Origin: Rhodopseudomonas sp. BAL398
Lineage (GTDB): Bacteria; Pseudomonadota; Alphaproteobacteria; Rhizobiales; Xanthobacteraceae
Direction of reading: 5' to 3'
Length of the DNA stretch: 64,000 nucleotides
NCBI RefSeq assembly: GCF_033001325.1
Contig: NZ_CP133111.1
Span: 1,798,001-1,862,000, forward strand
Below the pieces are notes generated by a model. The model saw only the letters and a list, made by a program, of their open reading frames with translations, was not told the DNA's origin and searched no databases. Positions 28,728 through 37,070 of this stretch are shown piece by piece. The stretch's first letter is position 1. Every line of letters starts with the position of its first letter. The position numbers and the translations under genes are program-made.

Positions 28728-29411
28728 ATGTCCGCCATTGCGACCAATCCGACGAAACCAGCCGCGACGAGTCTGCCCGCCATCATCGCCGGCACGGCTT
28801 CAACTCCAACGACCGGCACCAAGCCGGCGAATGCGACGGCAGGCCAGCCGACCGACAGCGTCGAATTGTCGGACCGCGCCAAGGCGATCCTCGCCAAATC
28901 CGCCGCCGACAAGGCCGCCACCGCCGATCTGTCGCTAACCTTCGACGAGATCCTGCAGAAGCGCAGCGACGCGCTGAGCAGCAAGCTGACCAAGGCGTTT
29001 CAGGGCCTCAACGTCAATCTCGACGAGGCCGTCCGGCTGCAGGTCGACAAATTCGGCAATGTCACCACCGAAGGGCCGTGGAAGAAGAAGATCGAGAAAC
29101 TGTTCGCCGACGACCCGGAACTCGCCAAGGAGTTCAAGGCGGTCGCCGGACTGAACGCGCTGAAAGCGGCTAATACCGCGCTCGAACTCTACAACAAGGA
29201 AAAAGGTTCGGTCGCCGGCAGCAAGGAGCAGCAGCAGGCCTGGACCCAATACAACATCCGCTCGATCAACATCCAGACGCTGTCGGGCGTGATGAGCCTG
29301 AAGGACGGCAGCCTGCGCTCGGCCGCGGTGGATTATATCGACACCATCGCCAAACCGCACGGCGACGGCAGCGTGGCGTCGCAAAAGGACATCGCCAACC
29401 GGCTGGCGTGA
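28728..29411 (+). CDS. Unknown protein, divergent from the lytic transglycosylase
   Basis: A 227-residue protein with an Ala/Thr/Pro-rich N-terminal 50 residues, a DSVELSDRAKAIL segment, and then a helical, lysine-rich body (FDEILQKRSDALSSKLTKAF). No signal peptide or membrane helix. The disordered N terminus and CtrA-box context recall proteins exported by the flagellar machinery, but this is inference. The ATG at 28728 has AGAGG upstream; the longer TTG frame from 28641 overlaps the promoter region. Confidence 0.72.
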   Translation: MSAIATNPTKPAATSLPAIIAGTASTPTTGTKPANATAGQPTDSVELSDRAKAILAKSAADKAATADLSLTFDEILQKRSDALSSKLTKAFQGLNVNLDEAVRLQVDKFGNVTTEGPWKKKIEKLFADDPELAKEFKAVAGLNALKAANTALELYNKEKGSVAGSKEQQQAWTQYNIRSINIQTLSGVMSLKDGSLRSAAVDYIDTIAKPHGDGSVASQKDIANRLA

Positions 29412-29448
29412 GCACCGCCGGTCGGCGTGAAGCCCGGCCACGGTCCCG

Positions 29449-29705
29449 CGTCATTCCGGGGCGCGAGCCCGCAGCGCGTTTACGCGCGTCTTCGTCGCGC
29501 TAGAGCAATTCCGGTTCTGATAGAATCAGAACCGGAGCTCTAGATTCTTGCTTTGACGCGTTTTCTTCACGCGAACCGGTATCCACTTCGCTCGAAAACG
29601 CGCTATGGGGCGAGCGAACCCGGAATCTTGCACAGCATGATGGGCAGCGATCGACCGCGAGATTCCGCGTTCGCTCACGGCTTCCCCTTCGCGCCCCGGA
29701 ATGAC
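29449..29705. repeat. Palindromic element, family D, interrupted by an inserted element
   Basis: Terminal inverted repeats of 17 bp are perfect: GTCATTCCGGGGCGCGA (29450-29466) and TCGCGCCCCGGAATGAC (29689-29705). Between them lies a second, unrelated repeat at about 29501-29600. Together they fill nearly the whole 309-bp gap between the unknown gene and hisI. Confidence 0.75.
29501..29600. repeat. Inner palindromic element, family E, nested in family D
   Basis: Begins with a perfect 11-bp hairpin CCGGTTCTGAT-AGA-ATCAGAACCGG (29511-29535) flanked by TAGAGC and GCTCTAG, then a second inverted arm: CGCGTTTTCTTCACGC and TCGCTCGAAAACGCGC. Boundaries are approximate. Confidence 0.7.
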
Positions 29706-29720
29706 CGCCGAGGCGATCGC

Positions 29721-30164
29721 TTACTTCTGATACATCTTCGCCGGATCGAACAAGCGCTCGGCATCGACCGGCGTCAGCAGCGGATGGCCAGCGGCATCGC
29801 GGTCGACGCGGCGATAGAAGCAGGATTTGCGCCCGGTGTGGCAGGCGGCGCCGACCTGCTCGACCCGGATCCACAGCGCGTCCTGATCGCAATCCATCCG
29901 CATCTCGACCACGCGCTGGACCTGGCCGGAGCTCTCGCCCTTGCGCCACAATCGGTCGCGCGAGCGGCTGAAATACCAGGCCTCGCCGCTGTCGATGGTC
30001 TTGCGCAGCGCCTCGTCGTTCATATGCGCGACCATCAGCACCTCGCCGCTGGCCACATCGGTGGTGACGCAGGTGATCAAGCCGCTGGCGTCGAATTTCG
30101 GACGCAGGTCGAGGCCTTCCTCGATCTCGGCGACGGCGTCTGCTGAGAGTTTTGAATCGGACAC
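29721..30164 (-). CDS. hisI: Phosphoribosyl-AMP cyclohydrolase
   Basis: The third step of histidine synthesis: opens the purine ring of phosphoribosyl-AMP. The 147-residue stand-alone enzyme has metal-binding MDCDQDALW and the [12 protein letters not shown] motif with the two conserved cysteines; there is no HisE fusion, as usual in alphaproteobacteria. The start is a GTG at 30164 with GAGGA 7 nt upstream. It follows folE by 93 bp on the same strand. Confidence 0.96.
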   Translation of the reverse strand: MSDSKLSADAVAEIEEGLDLRPKFDASGLITCVTTDVASGEVLMVAHMNDEALRKTIDSGEAWYFSRSRDRLWRKGESSGQVQRVVEMRMDCDQDALWIRVEQVGAACHTGRKSCFYRRVDRDAAGHPLLTPVDAERLFDPAKMYQK

Positions 30165-30257
30165 GGCAAATCCTCGGACAGACCTGATGCTGCAAATCGT
30201 GTGGCGAACATCCCTCCCCGCAAGGGGGAGGGAAAGAGCGGCGTCACGCGAACCGCG

Positions 30258-30980
30258 TCAGCGATGCCCCCGGACCATCGACATGAAGCGGGCCTGCTCG
30301 GCCGGATTGTCGCGGAACATGCCGGTGTAGCGGCTGGTGAAGGTCATCGCGCCCTGCTTGCCGATGCCGCGCACCGACATGCAGGTATGCTCGGCCTCGA
30401 TCATCACCGCGACACCGCGCGGCTTCAGGACCTCGTCGACCGCCGCGGCGATCTGCGCGGTGAGATGCTCCTGGGTCTGCAGCCTTCGGCCGAAAATATC
30501 GACCAGCCGCGCCAGTTTCGACAGGCCGACGACGCGCTCGACCGGCGTATAGGCGATATGGGCCTTGCCGTAGAACGGCATCACGTGATGCTCGCAATGC
30601 GAGGTGAATTCGATGTCGCGCACCAGCACGAAATCGTCATAGCCGGCGGTCTCGCCGAAGGTGCGGTTGAGCACCTCGGCCGGGCATTGGTGATAGCCCT
30701 GGAACAATTCGTCGTAGGCCTCGACCACGCGGCGCGGCGTATCCACCAGGCCCTCGCGTTCGACATTCTCGCCGATATAGGCCAGCAGCGTCTGCACCGC
30801 CTGCTCGGCCTCGCTGCGCGACGGGCGCGGCTGGTCGGGCGTAACGGCAGCGGCGAGGAATTCCGACGGATCGAGCTCCGCGGGCTGGAATCCGGCTAAT
30901 TTGGCGTCAGAGGCCTTGCCATCGGACGATTTTGTTTCGGGAGAGAGGCCCGCGCGAAGCGGCTTGATCACTGCGTCCAT
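30258..30980 (-). CDS. folE: GTP cyclohydrolase I
   Basis: Converts GTP to dihydroneopterin triphosphate, the first step of folate and pterin synthesis. The 240-residue protein has the zinc and active-site motifs [38 protein letters not shown] and [11 protein letters not shown]. The first 50 residues are a variable extension. Start at 30980 has GGAG 6 nt upstream. It lies upstream of hisI, in the same direction, and may share its transcript. Confidence 0.96.
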   Translation of the reverse strand: MDAVIKPLRAGLSPETKSSDGKASDAKLAGFQPAELDPSEFLAAAVTPDQPRPSRSEAEQAVQTLLAYIGENVEREGLVDTPRRVVEAYDELFQGYHQCPAEVLNRTFGETAGYDDFVLVRDIEFTSHCEHHVMPFYGKAHIAYTPVERVVGLSKLARLVDIFGRRLQTQEHLTAQIAAAVDEVLKPRGVAVMIEAEHTCMSVRGIGKQGAMTFTSRYTGMFRDNPAEQARFMSMVRGHR

Positions 30981-31184
30981 CTTTACTCCGTTCGACCGGC
31001 CTTGCGAGACCGGAGTGTCACCGGGCAGACGGGGCAGCCATCGCCACCGGTCGCCTGACGCTTGTTAACGCTGCATCCGGCCGGGCTGTATTTCGCCCGG
31101 CACCCCACCTATATAAGACGACCAACCGGAACCGCCAAGGGTGGGGTCCGGATCGGCCGAATTGGCTCAAACACCGTGAGTCCC

Positions 31185-31679
31185 ATGCTGAACGACATCT
31201 ATAACGCGCGCATCATCGAATTGGCCGGCAATATCCCGCGTCTCGGGCGGCTGCCGGACCCCGATGCCACCGCCACCGCCCATTCAAAACTCTGTGGCTC
31301 GACCGTGAAGATCGACCTCAAGATGGACGGGCCGGTGGTGACCGATTTCGCCCATGAGGTGAAAGCCTGCGCGCTCGGCCAGGCCTCGTCCTCGATCATG
31401 GCGCGGCATGTGGTCGGCTCCACCGCCAGCGAATTGCGCGAGTTGCGCGAGGCGGTGCGGCGGATGCTGAAAGAGAACGCCGCCCCGCCCGACGGCAAAT
31501 GGAGCGAGATCGCGATGCTGGAGCCGGTACGCGACTACAAGGCGCGCCACGCCTCTACGTTGCTGACCTTCGACGCCGTGGTCGATGCGATCGACCAGAT
31601 CGAGGCCAAGGAATCCGAGAAGGAATGCGACAAGGCCGCCGGGGAAGACGCATCGCCGCAGGCGGCCGCGCGGGGCTGA
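31185..31679 (+). CDS. Iron-sulfur cluster assembly scaffold-like protein (NifU/IscU N-terminal family)
   Basis: A 164-residue IscU/SufU-like protein. Two of the three cluster ligands are visible: Cys37 in HSKLCGSTVK and Cys62 in KACALGQASSS. The third, normally in an HC pair, is replaced: KARHASTLL has Ala123 after His122. Similar alphaproteobacterial relatives exist, but whether they carry a cluster is unclear. The start at 31185 (MLNDIYN) fits the family; the longer frame from 31062 overlaps promoter sequence. Divergent from folE. Confidence 0.85.
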   Translation: MLNDIYNARIIELAGNIPRLGRLPDPDATATAHSKLCGSTVKIDLKMDGPVVTDFAHEVKACALGQASSSIMARHVVGSTASELRELREAVRRMLKENAAPPDGKWSEIAMLEPVRDYKARHASTLLTFDAVVDAIDQIEAKESEKECDKAAGEDASPQAAARG

Positions 31680-31873
31680 GCCCGCTTGGGCGCGGACCGA
31701 CCCCACCGCGCAATGAACCGCGCGGCGCCATTCCGGCCGCCAGATATGCAGATACGAACGCCTCGCCTTGTGAGGCGTGGTCGTGCTAGGAAGGCTGATC
31801 ACCGCTCCGCCCTCGGCAAACGTCGGTGACTGAGAGCCCGGTCATGCTCCCGCCCACCAGGACTGGAGCGGCA

Positions 31874-32263
31874 GTGGAAAATTTCATCCGGGACGAGAAC
31901 ATCAAGCTCTATCGCCTCGCGCTGCTATCAAGCACCGACGACGGGCAGAAAGACGTGCTGCTGACCTTGCTGGGCATCCTGATGGCCAACGTCCCCGCCG
32001 CCGGGGCGGCAGCGGCAACCCCGGATTGGTCCGAAGCCCTGCCGACAGCGCAACCGCCAAGCCGGCAATGCGATGTCTGCCAGCGCGACATGAGCTATCT
32101 GGCCGAATTGCCGGCGACCCTCGCCCACGGCGTCACCTGCGTGTTTCGCTGCATGAATTGCAACGCCGTGGTTTCCACCGCGAAACCGCGCTGCAGCTGC
32201 GTCGACGAATGTCTCTCGCAGACCTATTGCGTTACGCCGGCGCACGCCGCCACGATCACCTGA
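31874..32263 (+). CDS. Unknown small cysteine-rich protein
   Basis: A 129-residue protein starting VENFIRDENIKLYRLAL, a segment resembling short helical leaders of small proteins of this bacterial group. The C-terminal half is Cys-rich (CDVC, then CVFRCMNC, then CSCVDECLSQTYC), spaced like a zinc-binding ribbon. The GTG at 31874 has GGAG 5 nt upstream and was preferred to GTG 31826 and ATG 31844. Function unknown. Confidence 0.65.
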   Translation: MENFIRDENIKLYRLALLSSTDDGQKDVLLTLLGILMANVPAAGAAAATPDWSEALPTAQPPSRQCDVCQRDMSYLAELPATLAHGVTCVFRCMNCNAVVSTAKPRCSCVDECLSQTYCVTPAHAATIT

Positions 32264-32385
32264 TCGGTTCGGCTTCGCCCGCAATCGCGCCGCGTCGGCA
32301 TCGGGCCTCCATCGAGCGCCGCGGCGAACCGGCTAGCGCAGGATAACTTATCTTCGAATCGTCATCCCGCTCCAGCATCTTGTTT

Positions 32386-32434
32386 GAGCATGATCTTTTC
32401 CGAAAACCGGGATCCACTTTTCGGGATCATGCTC
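32386..32434. repeat. Palindromic repeat, family F
   Basis: GAGCATGATC (32386-32395) pairs with GATCATGCTC (32425-32434) around an inner pair of related arms (TTTTCCGAAAACCGGGATCC, CACTTTTCGGG). This sequence type is widespread in this bacterial group. Its right end overlaps the stop codon of the minus-strand gene at 32434. Confidence 0.8.
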
Positions 32435-33360
32435 TAGCGCTGCGCCTGAACGGTCGGCGCCAGACCGGACGGCAACGCCTCCGCCGTCTGGGTGGGGGCA
32501 TTGGACCGCACGGGCAATCGCATGCCGATCATGTCGGCCTTGCCGCTGAGGAAGCGCTCCTGCAGCGGTTTGCGGTCGGCCGCGGCCACCGCCTTGGTGC
32601 TCGGCGCATTGGGCGGCGGCAACAGATCGGCGATGGTGGTGGTCGTCACCAGATTGGTCAGCCGCAATTCATGCGCCGACAATTCGTGTAGATCTTCCCA
32701 TGGCGGCACGTTGAGCGCGAGCGACAGCAGATCGCCGGTGCCGCCCATGTCGAATGTGTATTTGGCCAGCCGGCCGATATCGCGCTCGACGATCATCATG
32801 TCCTGCGCGGTGTAGTTCGATGCGCGGGCGTCCTCGGCGCGATCGCCCATCCAGATCTGATGCACCCGCACATGGGCCTGCCCGGGCACGTAGCGCGCAT
32901 TGCCGGCCAGCAGCAGGAAGACACACATCGATTCGCAATAGGCATCAGGCGAGATCGACGCCTGCGGTCCAATCGGCGTGGCGGTCTCGATGCTGGCGCC
33001 GACCGTGGTGGTGAGTCCCATCTGGCGCCAGCGCCGGCCCAGCGTAATGGCGTCATTGACCGAGCCGCCGCTGGAATCCAGCACCACGGCGGCGCCGCTC
33101 AAATGCCGGCCGCGGGCGAAATCGTCGAAATCCTTCGGGGTGTTGGCGGTGACGATGCCGACCGCTCCGATCCAGCCGCGGCAATTGGGCTCGCAGGCGA
33201 TCCAGCTGAAGCGCATCGGCAGTTTGCGTTCTTCGAGACTGCCGCCGGCCTGCGCCATGGCGGGAAGAACCGTCTGCATCAAGCCGGCGAGTGCGACGCC
33301 GAGCGTCGCCGTGCGCAACAGCGCCGATCCGATTCCTCTTGGCGAAATCATCAGTCTCAC
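32434..33360 (-). CDS. Secreted protein with ClpP/crotonase-like fold (COG3904-like)
   Basis: A 308-residue protein with an N-terminal signal peptide ending near AMAQA (about residue 37). The core has AVVLDSSGGSVNDAITLGRR, then CESMCVFLLLAGNARYV and HVRVHQIWMG, a layout like periplasmic relatives of ClpP and SppA where a Ser or Cys and a His sit in these loops. Peptidase activity is not proven. The C-terminal 60 residues are low-complexity. The start is a GTG at 33360 (AAGGGA upstream) with an alternative ATG at 33351. The TAG stop straddles the boundary of repeat family F. Confidence 0.75.
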   Translation of the reverse strand: MRLMISPRGIGSALLRTATLGVALAGLMQTVLPAMAQAGGSLEERKLPMRFSWIACEPNCRGWIGAVGIVTANTPKDFDDFARGRHLSGAAVVLDSSGGSVNDAITLGRRWRQMGLTTTVGASIETATPIGPQASISPDAYCESMCVFLLLAGNARYVPGQAHVRVHQIWMGDRAEDARASNYTAQDMMIVERDIGRLAKYTFDMGGTGDLLSLALNVPPWEDLHELSAHELRLTNLVTTTTIADLLPPPNAPSTKAVAAADRKPLQERFLSGKADMIGMRLPVRSNAPTQTAEALPSGLAPTVQAQR

Positions 33361-33613
33361 TTTGGTCCCTTCTTCCTCCCGGCACGGGCGGCGGTCACGG
33401 TTCCCAGCTCAACGATCCGATTCTGTCATTCATCCGTTATCTATTCGTTATCAAAATGGTAACTTTGATTAAACGCAAGGGTCTACAGGTTCTTGCTGCA
33501 GTGCAGTCACATTAGTGCGATATTTCGGGCGCTGTGGCTCATTGCCCACACAGCAGCCGGGGCATTGCACCGGAACCAGGCAAACGTTCGCCCACGATTT
33601 TAGCAAGACGCCC

Positions 33614-33970
33614 ATGAACCCATCAGAGCTCTGCGCCGATTGCGCCCGGATGCTGCAGCGCGCACCGCGCAACGCCGGCCGCGGCATGATCTGGCTATAT
33701 CGGCACTCACTGTCGCCGCTGGTCGGCGCCAATTGCCGGCATCTGCCGAGTTGTTCGGTCTATGGCGACGAGGCCATCGGGCGATTCGGGCTGTGGCGCG
33801 GCGGCTGGATGACGCTGGCGCGGCTGCTGCGCTGCAATCCCTGGGGCACCTCGGGCATCGACAATGTGCCGCTCACCGCCCCGCCCGGCGCGACCTGGTA
33901 CTTGCCCTGGCGCTACGCACGCTGGCGCGGCGTCAACGGCCCGGACGGCCCCTCCGCGCCGGCGTCCTGA
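33614..33970 (+). CDS. yidD: Membrane protein insertion efficiency factor YidD
   Basis: YidD assists YidC/Sec-dependent insertion of inner membrane proteins. The 118-residue protein has the family core: YRHSLSPLVGANCRHLPSCS with conserved cysteines, then YGDEAIGRFGLWRGGWM and LLRCNPWGTSGIDNVP. The start at 33614 gives a typical short N terminus; a longer frame from 33515 has no family character. Its 3' end overlaps the convergent AraC gene by 58 bp. Confidence 0.92.
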   Translation: MNPSELCADCARMLQRAPRNAGRGMIWLYRHSLSPLVGANCRHLPSCSVYGDEAIGRFGLWRGGWMTLARLLRCNPWGTSGIDNVPLTAPPGATWYLPWRYARWRGVNGPDGPSAPAS

Positions 33971-34911
33971 TCGCGCCAGCGCGTCGGCGAGACGCCGAAC
34001 TCCCGCTTGAATGCCCGGCTGAAGGCCTCCTCGGAGTCGTAGCCGACCTCGTGGGCGACTTGACTGACGCTCCTGCCGGACTCGCGCAGATTGAGCTTCG
34101 CGGTGCGTAACCGCCACATCGTGAGATAGCGGATCGGCGGCATGCCGACCAGCGTCCGGAATCGATCCATGAACGCGCTGCGCGACAGCGCCACCTCGCG
34201 GGCGAGCGAGTCCGCGGTCCACGGCGCCGCGATCGTCCGGTGCATCAGCGCCAGCGCCCGGCCGACTTGCGGATCCCGCAGCCCCTTCAGCCAGCCCAGT
34301 TCGTCGCTGCCCAGCGTCGCGGAGTAGTGGCGCACGGCTTCGACGAACAACAGCTCCGACAACCGCGACATCACGCTCGACGACGCCAGTCGGCCTTCGA
34401 CCAGTTCGCCGGCGGCAAACCGCACCGAGGCTTCGATCCAGTCGCGCGCGGTGCCGTCGCGGATATCGAGCTTCATCACCCGCGGCAGGGTTTCGATCAG
34501 CGGATTATAGGCGTCCTCGCTGGCGAGAAAGCCGCAGACGATATGCGTCGCCGCGCCGCCGCCGCCGTGTCGAATACGCATCAGCCCGCCGTCGCCGGCG
34601 GGCAGGATCAGGTCCTGGGCGTTCAGCGGCTTCAACCCGGTCACGCTCGACAGCGTGTGCACTTCGTTGCGCGGCACCAGCACGATCTCGCCGGCCATCA
34701 CCTCGATCGCCGCCTCGCCTTCGACCGACAATTGCAGCCGGCCGGCGATCACCACGTGATAGGCGATAATTTGCGCCGGCGCCGCCAGATAGGGCTCGCA
34801 ATATTCAGCCGTCGTCTGCGAATTGATCGACCAGGGCGCCGTGAACCGGGCGTCGAGAAACACGCCGCCGGTCAGGCGCACCGAGCGAAGCACATCGGAC
34901 AGAGCATCCAT
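33913..34911 (-). CDS. AraC family transcriptional regulator with cupin sensor domain
   Basis: A 332-residue AraC/XylS regulator. The N-terminal cupin_6-type sensor (about residues 5-180) includes GEIVLVPRNEVHTLSS. The C-terminal double helix-turn-helix (about 225-325) has LAREVALSRSAFMDRFRTLVG and SVSQVAHEVGYDSEEAFSRA. The ATG at 34911 (MDALSDVL) matches related proteins better than GTG 34923. Divergent from the methyltransferase at 35115, which it may control. Confidence 0.9.
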   Translation of the reverse strand: MDALSDVLRSVRLTGGVFLDARFTAPWSINSQTTAEYCEPYLAAPAQIIAYHVVIAGRLQLSVEGEAAIEVMAGEIVLVPRNEVHTLSSVTGLKPLNAQDLILPAGDGGLMRIRHGGGGAATHIVCGFLASEDAYNPLIETLPRVMKLDIRDGTARDWIEASVRFAAGELVEGRLASSSVMSRLSELLFVEAVRHYSATLGSDELGWLKGLRDPQVGRALALMHRTIAAPWTADSLAREVALSRSAFMDRFRTLVGMPPIRYLTMWRLRTAKLNLRESGRSVSQVAHEVGYDSEEAFSRAFKREFGVSPTRWRDQDAGAEGPSGPLTPRQRA

Positions 34912-35114
34912 CGTGGTCGCCACCCTGGTGATTTGGACGCGCGGTCAGGTGATCCGGCGGCACGGTCATTCATCGAACCGCCGCCCGCGCCTACAAACAG
35001 CAGCACCGGACGGCAGCATACTCGCCGCCGGCGCGTTGCGGCAGCGGCATTTTTCCGCGCCGGCAACGGATCTCCACCGACGATATCCAACAGGTCATTT
35101 GAAAGGGCACCGCC

Positions 35115-35948
35115 ATGGATATGATGACAGGAGTACAAAATAAAGGCAGCGCGCCGGACTACGCGGCGATCAAGCAGCGGCAACAAGCAACTTGGGCGGC
35201 CGGCGACTACGCCGTGATCGGCACCACGCTGCAGATCGTCGGCGAGCGGCTTTGCGAGGCGATCGATCTGCGCCCCGGCGAGCGGGTGCTCGACGTCGCC
35301 GCCGGCAACGGCAACGCCACGCTGGCCGCGGCCCGCCGCTTTGTCGACGTGACCTCGACCGACTATGTCGGCGCCCTGCTAGCTCGCGGCAAGGAGCGCG
35401 CCGACGCCGACCGGCTGCCGGTGACTTTCCAGCAGGCCGACGCCGAGGCACTGCCGTTTGCGGACGGCCGTTTCGACGTCGCGGTGTCGACCTTCGGGGT
35501 GATGTTCGCGCCGGACCAGGACAAGGCGGCGCAGGAACTGACCCGCGTGGTCCGCGGCGGCGGCCGCATCGGGCTCGCAAACTGGACGCCGGACGGCTTC
35601 ATCGGCCAGCTGTTCGGGATCGTCGGCAGCCACGTGGCGCCGCCGGCCGGGGTCCGCTCGCCGGGGCTGTGGGGCACCGAGCCGCGGCTCGGCGAGCTGT
35701 TTGCCGGCCACCGCGTGACTGCGACCAAACAGGTCTTCATGTTTCGCTACAAGTCGCCAGCGCATTGGCTGGAGATCTTCCGCAGCTATTACGGCCCGGT
35801 CAACCGCGCCTTTGCCGCGCTCGACGCCGCCGGCCAGGCGGCGCTGGAGGCGGATATCACCGAGCTGCTGTGCCGGATGAATCGCGGCGGCGGCGAGTCG
35901 CTGCTGGTGCCGGGCGATTATCTCGAAGTGATCGTGACCAGACGATAG
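35115..35948 (+). CDS. Class I SAM-dependent methyltransferase
   Basis: A 277-residue UbiE/Methyltransf_11-type enzyme: SAM motif I VLDVAAGNGNATLAAAR, acidic loop TSTDY, motif ADAEALPFADGRFDVAVS and post-motif GRIGLANWTPDGFI. Small-molecule substrate unknown. It is divergent from an AraC regulator with a 203-bp intergenic region, a typical inducible-gene arrangement. AAAGGG lies upstream of the ATG. Confidence 0.88.
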   Translation: MDMMTGVQNKGSAPDYAAIKQRQQATWAAGDYAVIGTTLQIVGERLCEAIDLRPGERVLDVAAGNGNATLAAARRFVDVTSTDYVGALLARGKERADADRLPVTFQQADAEALPFADGRFDVAVSTFGVMFAPDQDKAAQELTRVVRGGGRIGLANWTPDGFIGQLFGIVGSHVAPPAGVRSPGLWGTEPRLGELFAGHRVTATKQVFMFRYKSPAHWLEIFRSYYGPVNRAFAALDAAGQAALEADITELLCRMNRGGGESLLVPGDYLEVIVTRR

Positions 35949-36029
35949 CGACATTCGATCGACCGATGGCCCGATTGCGCAGCGCCGCCCGGTGCGGCCG
36001 GCGCTGCATTCTTCATTATGGAGCGTGTC

Positions 36030-36110
36030 ATGTTTGGAGATATCAATTTATTGCTGACGCTGTGCCGCGCATTGGCGGTCTATATCCGAACATCCTGGCG
36101 CCAGCTGTGA
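36030..36110 (+). CDS. Possible 26-residue small protein
   Basis: ATG at 36030 with GGAG 6 nt upstream opens a frame to TGA at 36108 encoding a hydrophobic then basic peptide (MFGDINLLLTLCRALAVYI, then RTSWRQL). An in-frame ATG at 36018 also exists. It sits between the methyltransferase and a convergent lipoprotein gene. Very short, so a chance frame is quite possible. Confidence 0.25.
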   Translation: MFGDINLLLTLCRALAVYIRTSWRQL

Positions 36111-36121
36111 GCGCCGCGATG

Positions 36122-36565
36122 CTAGAAGCTGACGCAAGCGCTGCGCAATGTGGTCAGCACCGATTGCTGTTTGAACCGCGCCTTGTAGGCCTGCGCGATC
36201 GCGGCCAGCGCCGCGCGCTTTTCGGTGCTGTCGTCGAAGGCGATCAGCACCAGCTTGCTCGGCTCGCGCACCAGCGCGCCGCGCTCGGTATCGCGCCACT
36301 GTCCGTTGGCATCGATCACCGTCAATCCGTCCGGAAACCGCGGCGTGATCTCGCGCGCGGTGAAATCCGCGAAGGCCTTGTCGCTGACGCCGAGGCGGTC
36401 GGCGATGTTGCGGCCGAATAATAGTTCGGCCGAGGCCATCAGCCGCGCCGGCGGCACGCAGGCTTGCGGCAGGCTGGCGCACCCGGATAGCGCGACCGCC
36501 AACAGCGCCGCGACGGCCAGCGATCCCCTCAAGTTTGATCTGCCGTCCACCTTGCTACCGGACAA
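36122..36565 (-). CDS. DUF3574 family lipoprotein
   Basis: A 147-residue predicted lipoprotein. The N-terminal hydrophobic segment ends in a lipobox (ALSGCA, Cys29). The mature part has SAELLFGRNIADRLGVSD, FADFTAREITPRFPDGLTV and KLVLIAFDD, the DUF3574 pattern. Function unknown. Its start overlaps the end of the upstream gene by 11 bp, so translation is probably coupled. Confidence 0.85.
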   Translation of the reverse strand: MSGSKVDGRSNLRGSLAVAALLAVALSGCASLPQACVPPARLMASAELLFGRNIADRLGVSDKAFADFTAREITPRFPDGLTVIDANGQWRDTERGALVREPSKLVLIAFDDSTEKRAALAAIAQAYKARFKQQSVLTTLRSACVSF

Positions 36566-36965
36566 TGACGGTGAAGTAATCCGTCACCGATCTTCTCGGC
36601 AACGTGTATTCGATGACAAAGCTGTCCTCGCCGCGATAGCCAGGCTCGGACCGATAATTGACCCTGAACCCGTTCAGCTGGGCGCCGACGCAAGCGTCCT
36701 CCGGATTGAAGCGATTGCGCTTCAGGGTCGAGACCTCGCGGCCTGGTATCAGCCTGCCATGTTGCGGTTTGGTGACCACCCTGATCACGCCGGCCTTCTC
36801 GCTGCAGTCGCGCCGATGCGCGTGATACGAAAAGACCTTGGTTTCAACACCCGACCTGACATTCCGAACGAAGGAATCGGCGCTTGCTGCATTCGGGAGA
36901 AACACAAGCAGGAGGACGATCCCATAGCGAGAGAACGCCCTGCCCCACCCGGCCGCATCTGCCAT
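36555..36965 (-). CDS. Secreted protein with Ig/cadherin-like beta repeat
   Basis: A 136-residue protein with a signal peptide (cleavage near AASA, about residue 29). The mature part contains VVTKPQHGRLIPG and FRVNYRSEPGYRGEDSFVIEY, resembling the PxHG...GxDSF pattern of bacterial cadherin-like or Ig-like modules. Start at 36965 has GGGGGA 7 nt upstream; the longer frame is not supported. It overlaps the DUF3574 lipoprotein gene and probably forms a two-gene operon with it. Confidence 0.72.
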   Translation of the reverse strand: MADAAGWGRAFSRYGIVLLLVFLPNAASADSFVRNVRSGVETKVFSYHAHRRDCSEKAGVIRVVTKPQHGRLIPGREVSTLKRNRFNPEDACVGAQLNGFRVNYRSEPGYRGEDSFVIEYTLPRRSVTDYFTVIVR

Positions 36966-37070
36966 TCCGCAATCCCCCGATCGCAATCGACGCCTCGAGC
37001 GTAGCGCACGATCCTCGTCTTGCTAAGCGGAATTTCGCCCTGACCGCCCAGATGCGCTTCGGGATGGCCC

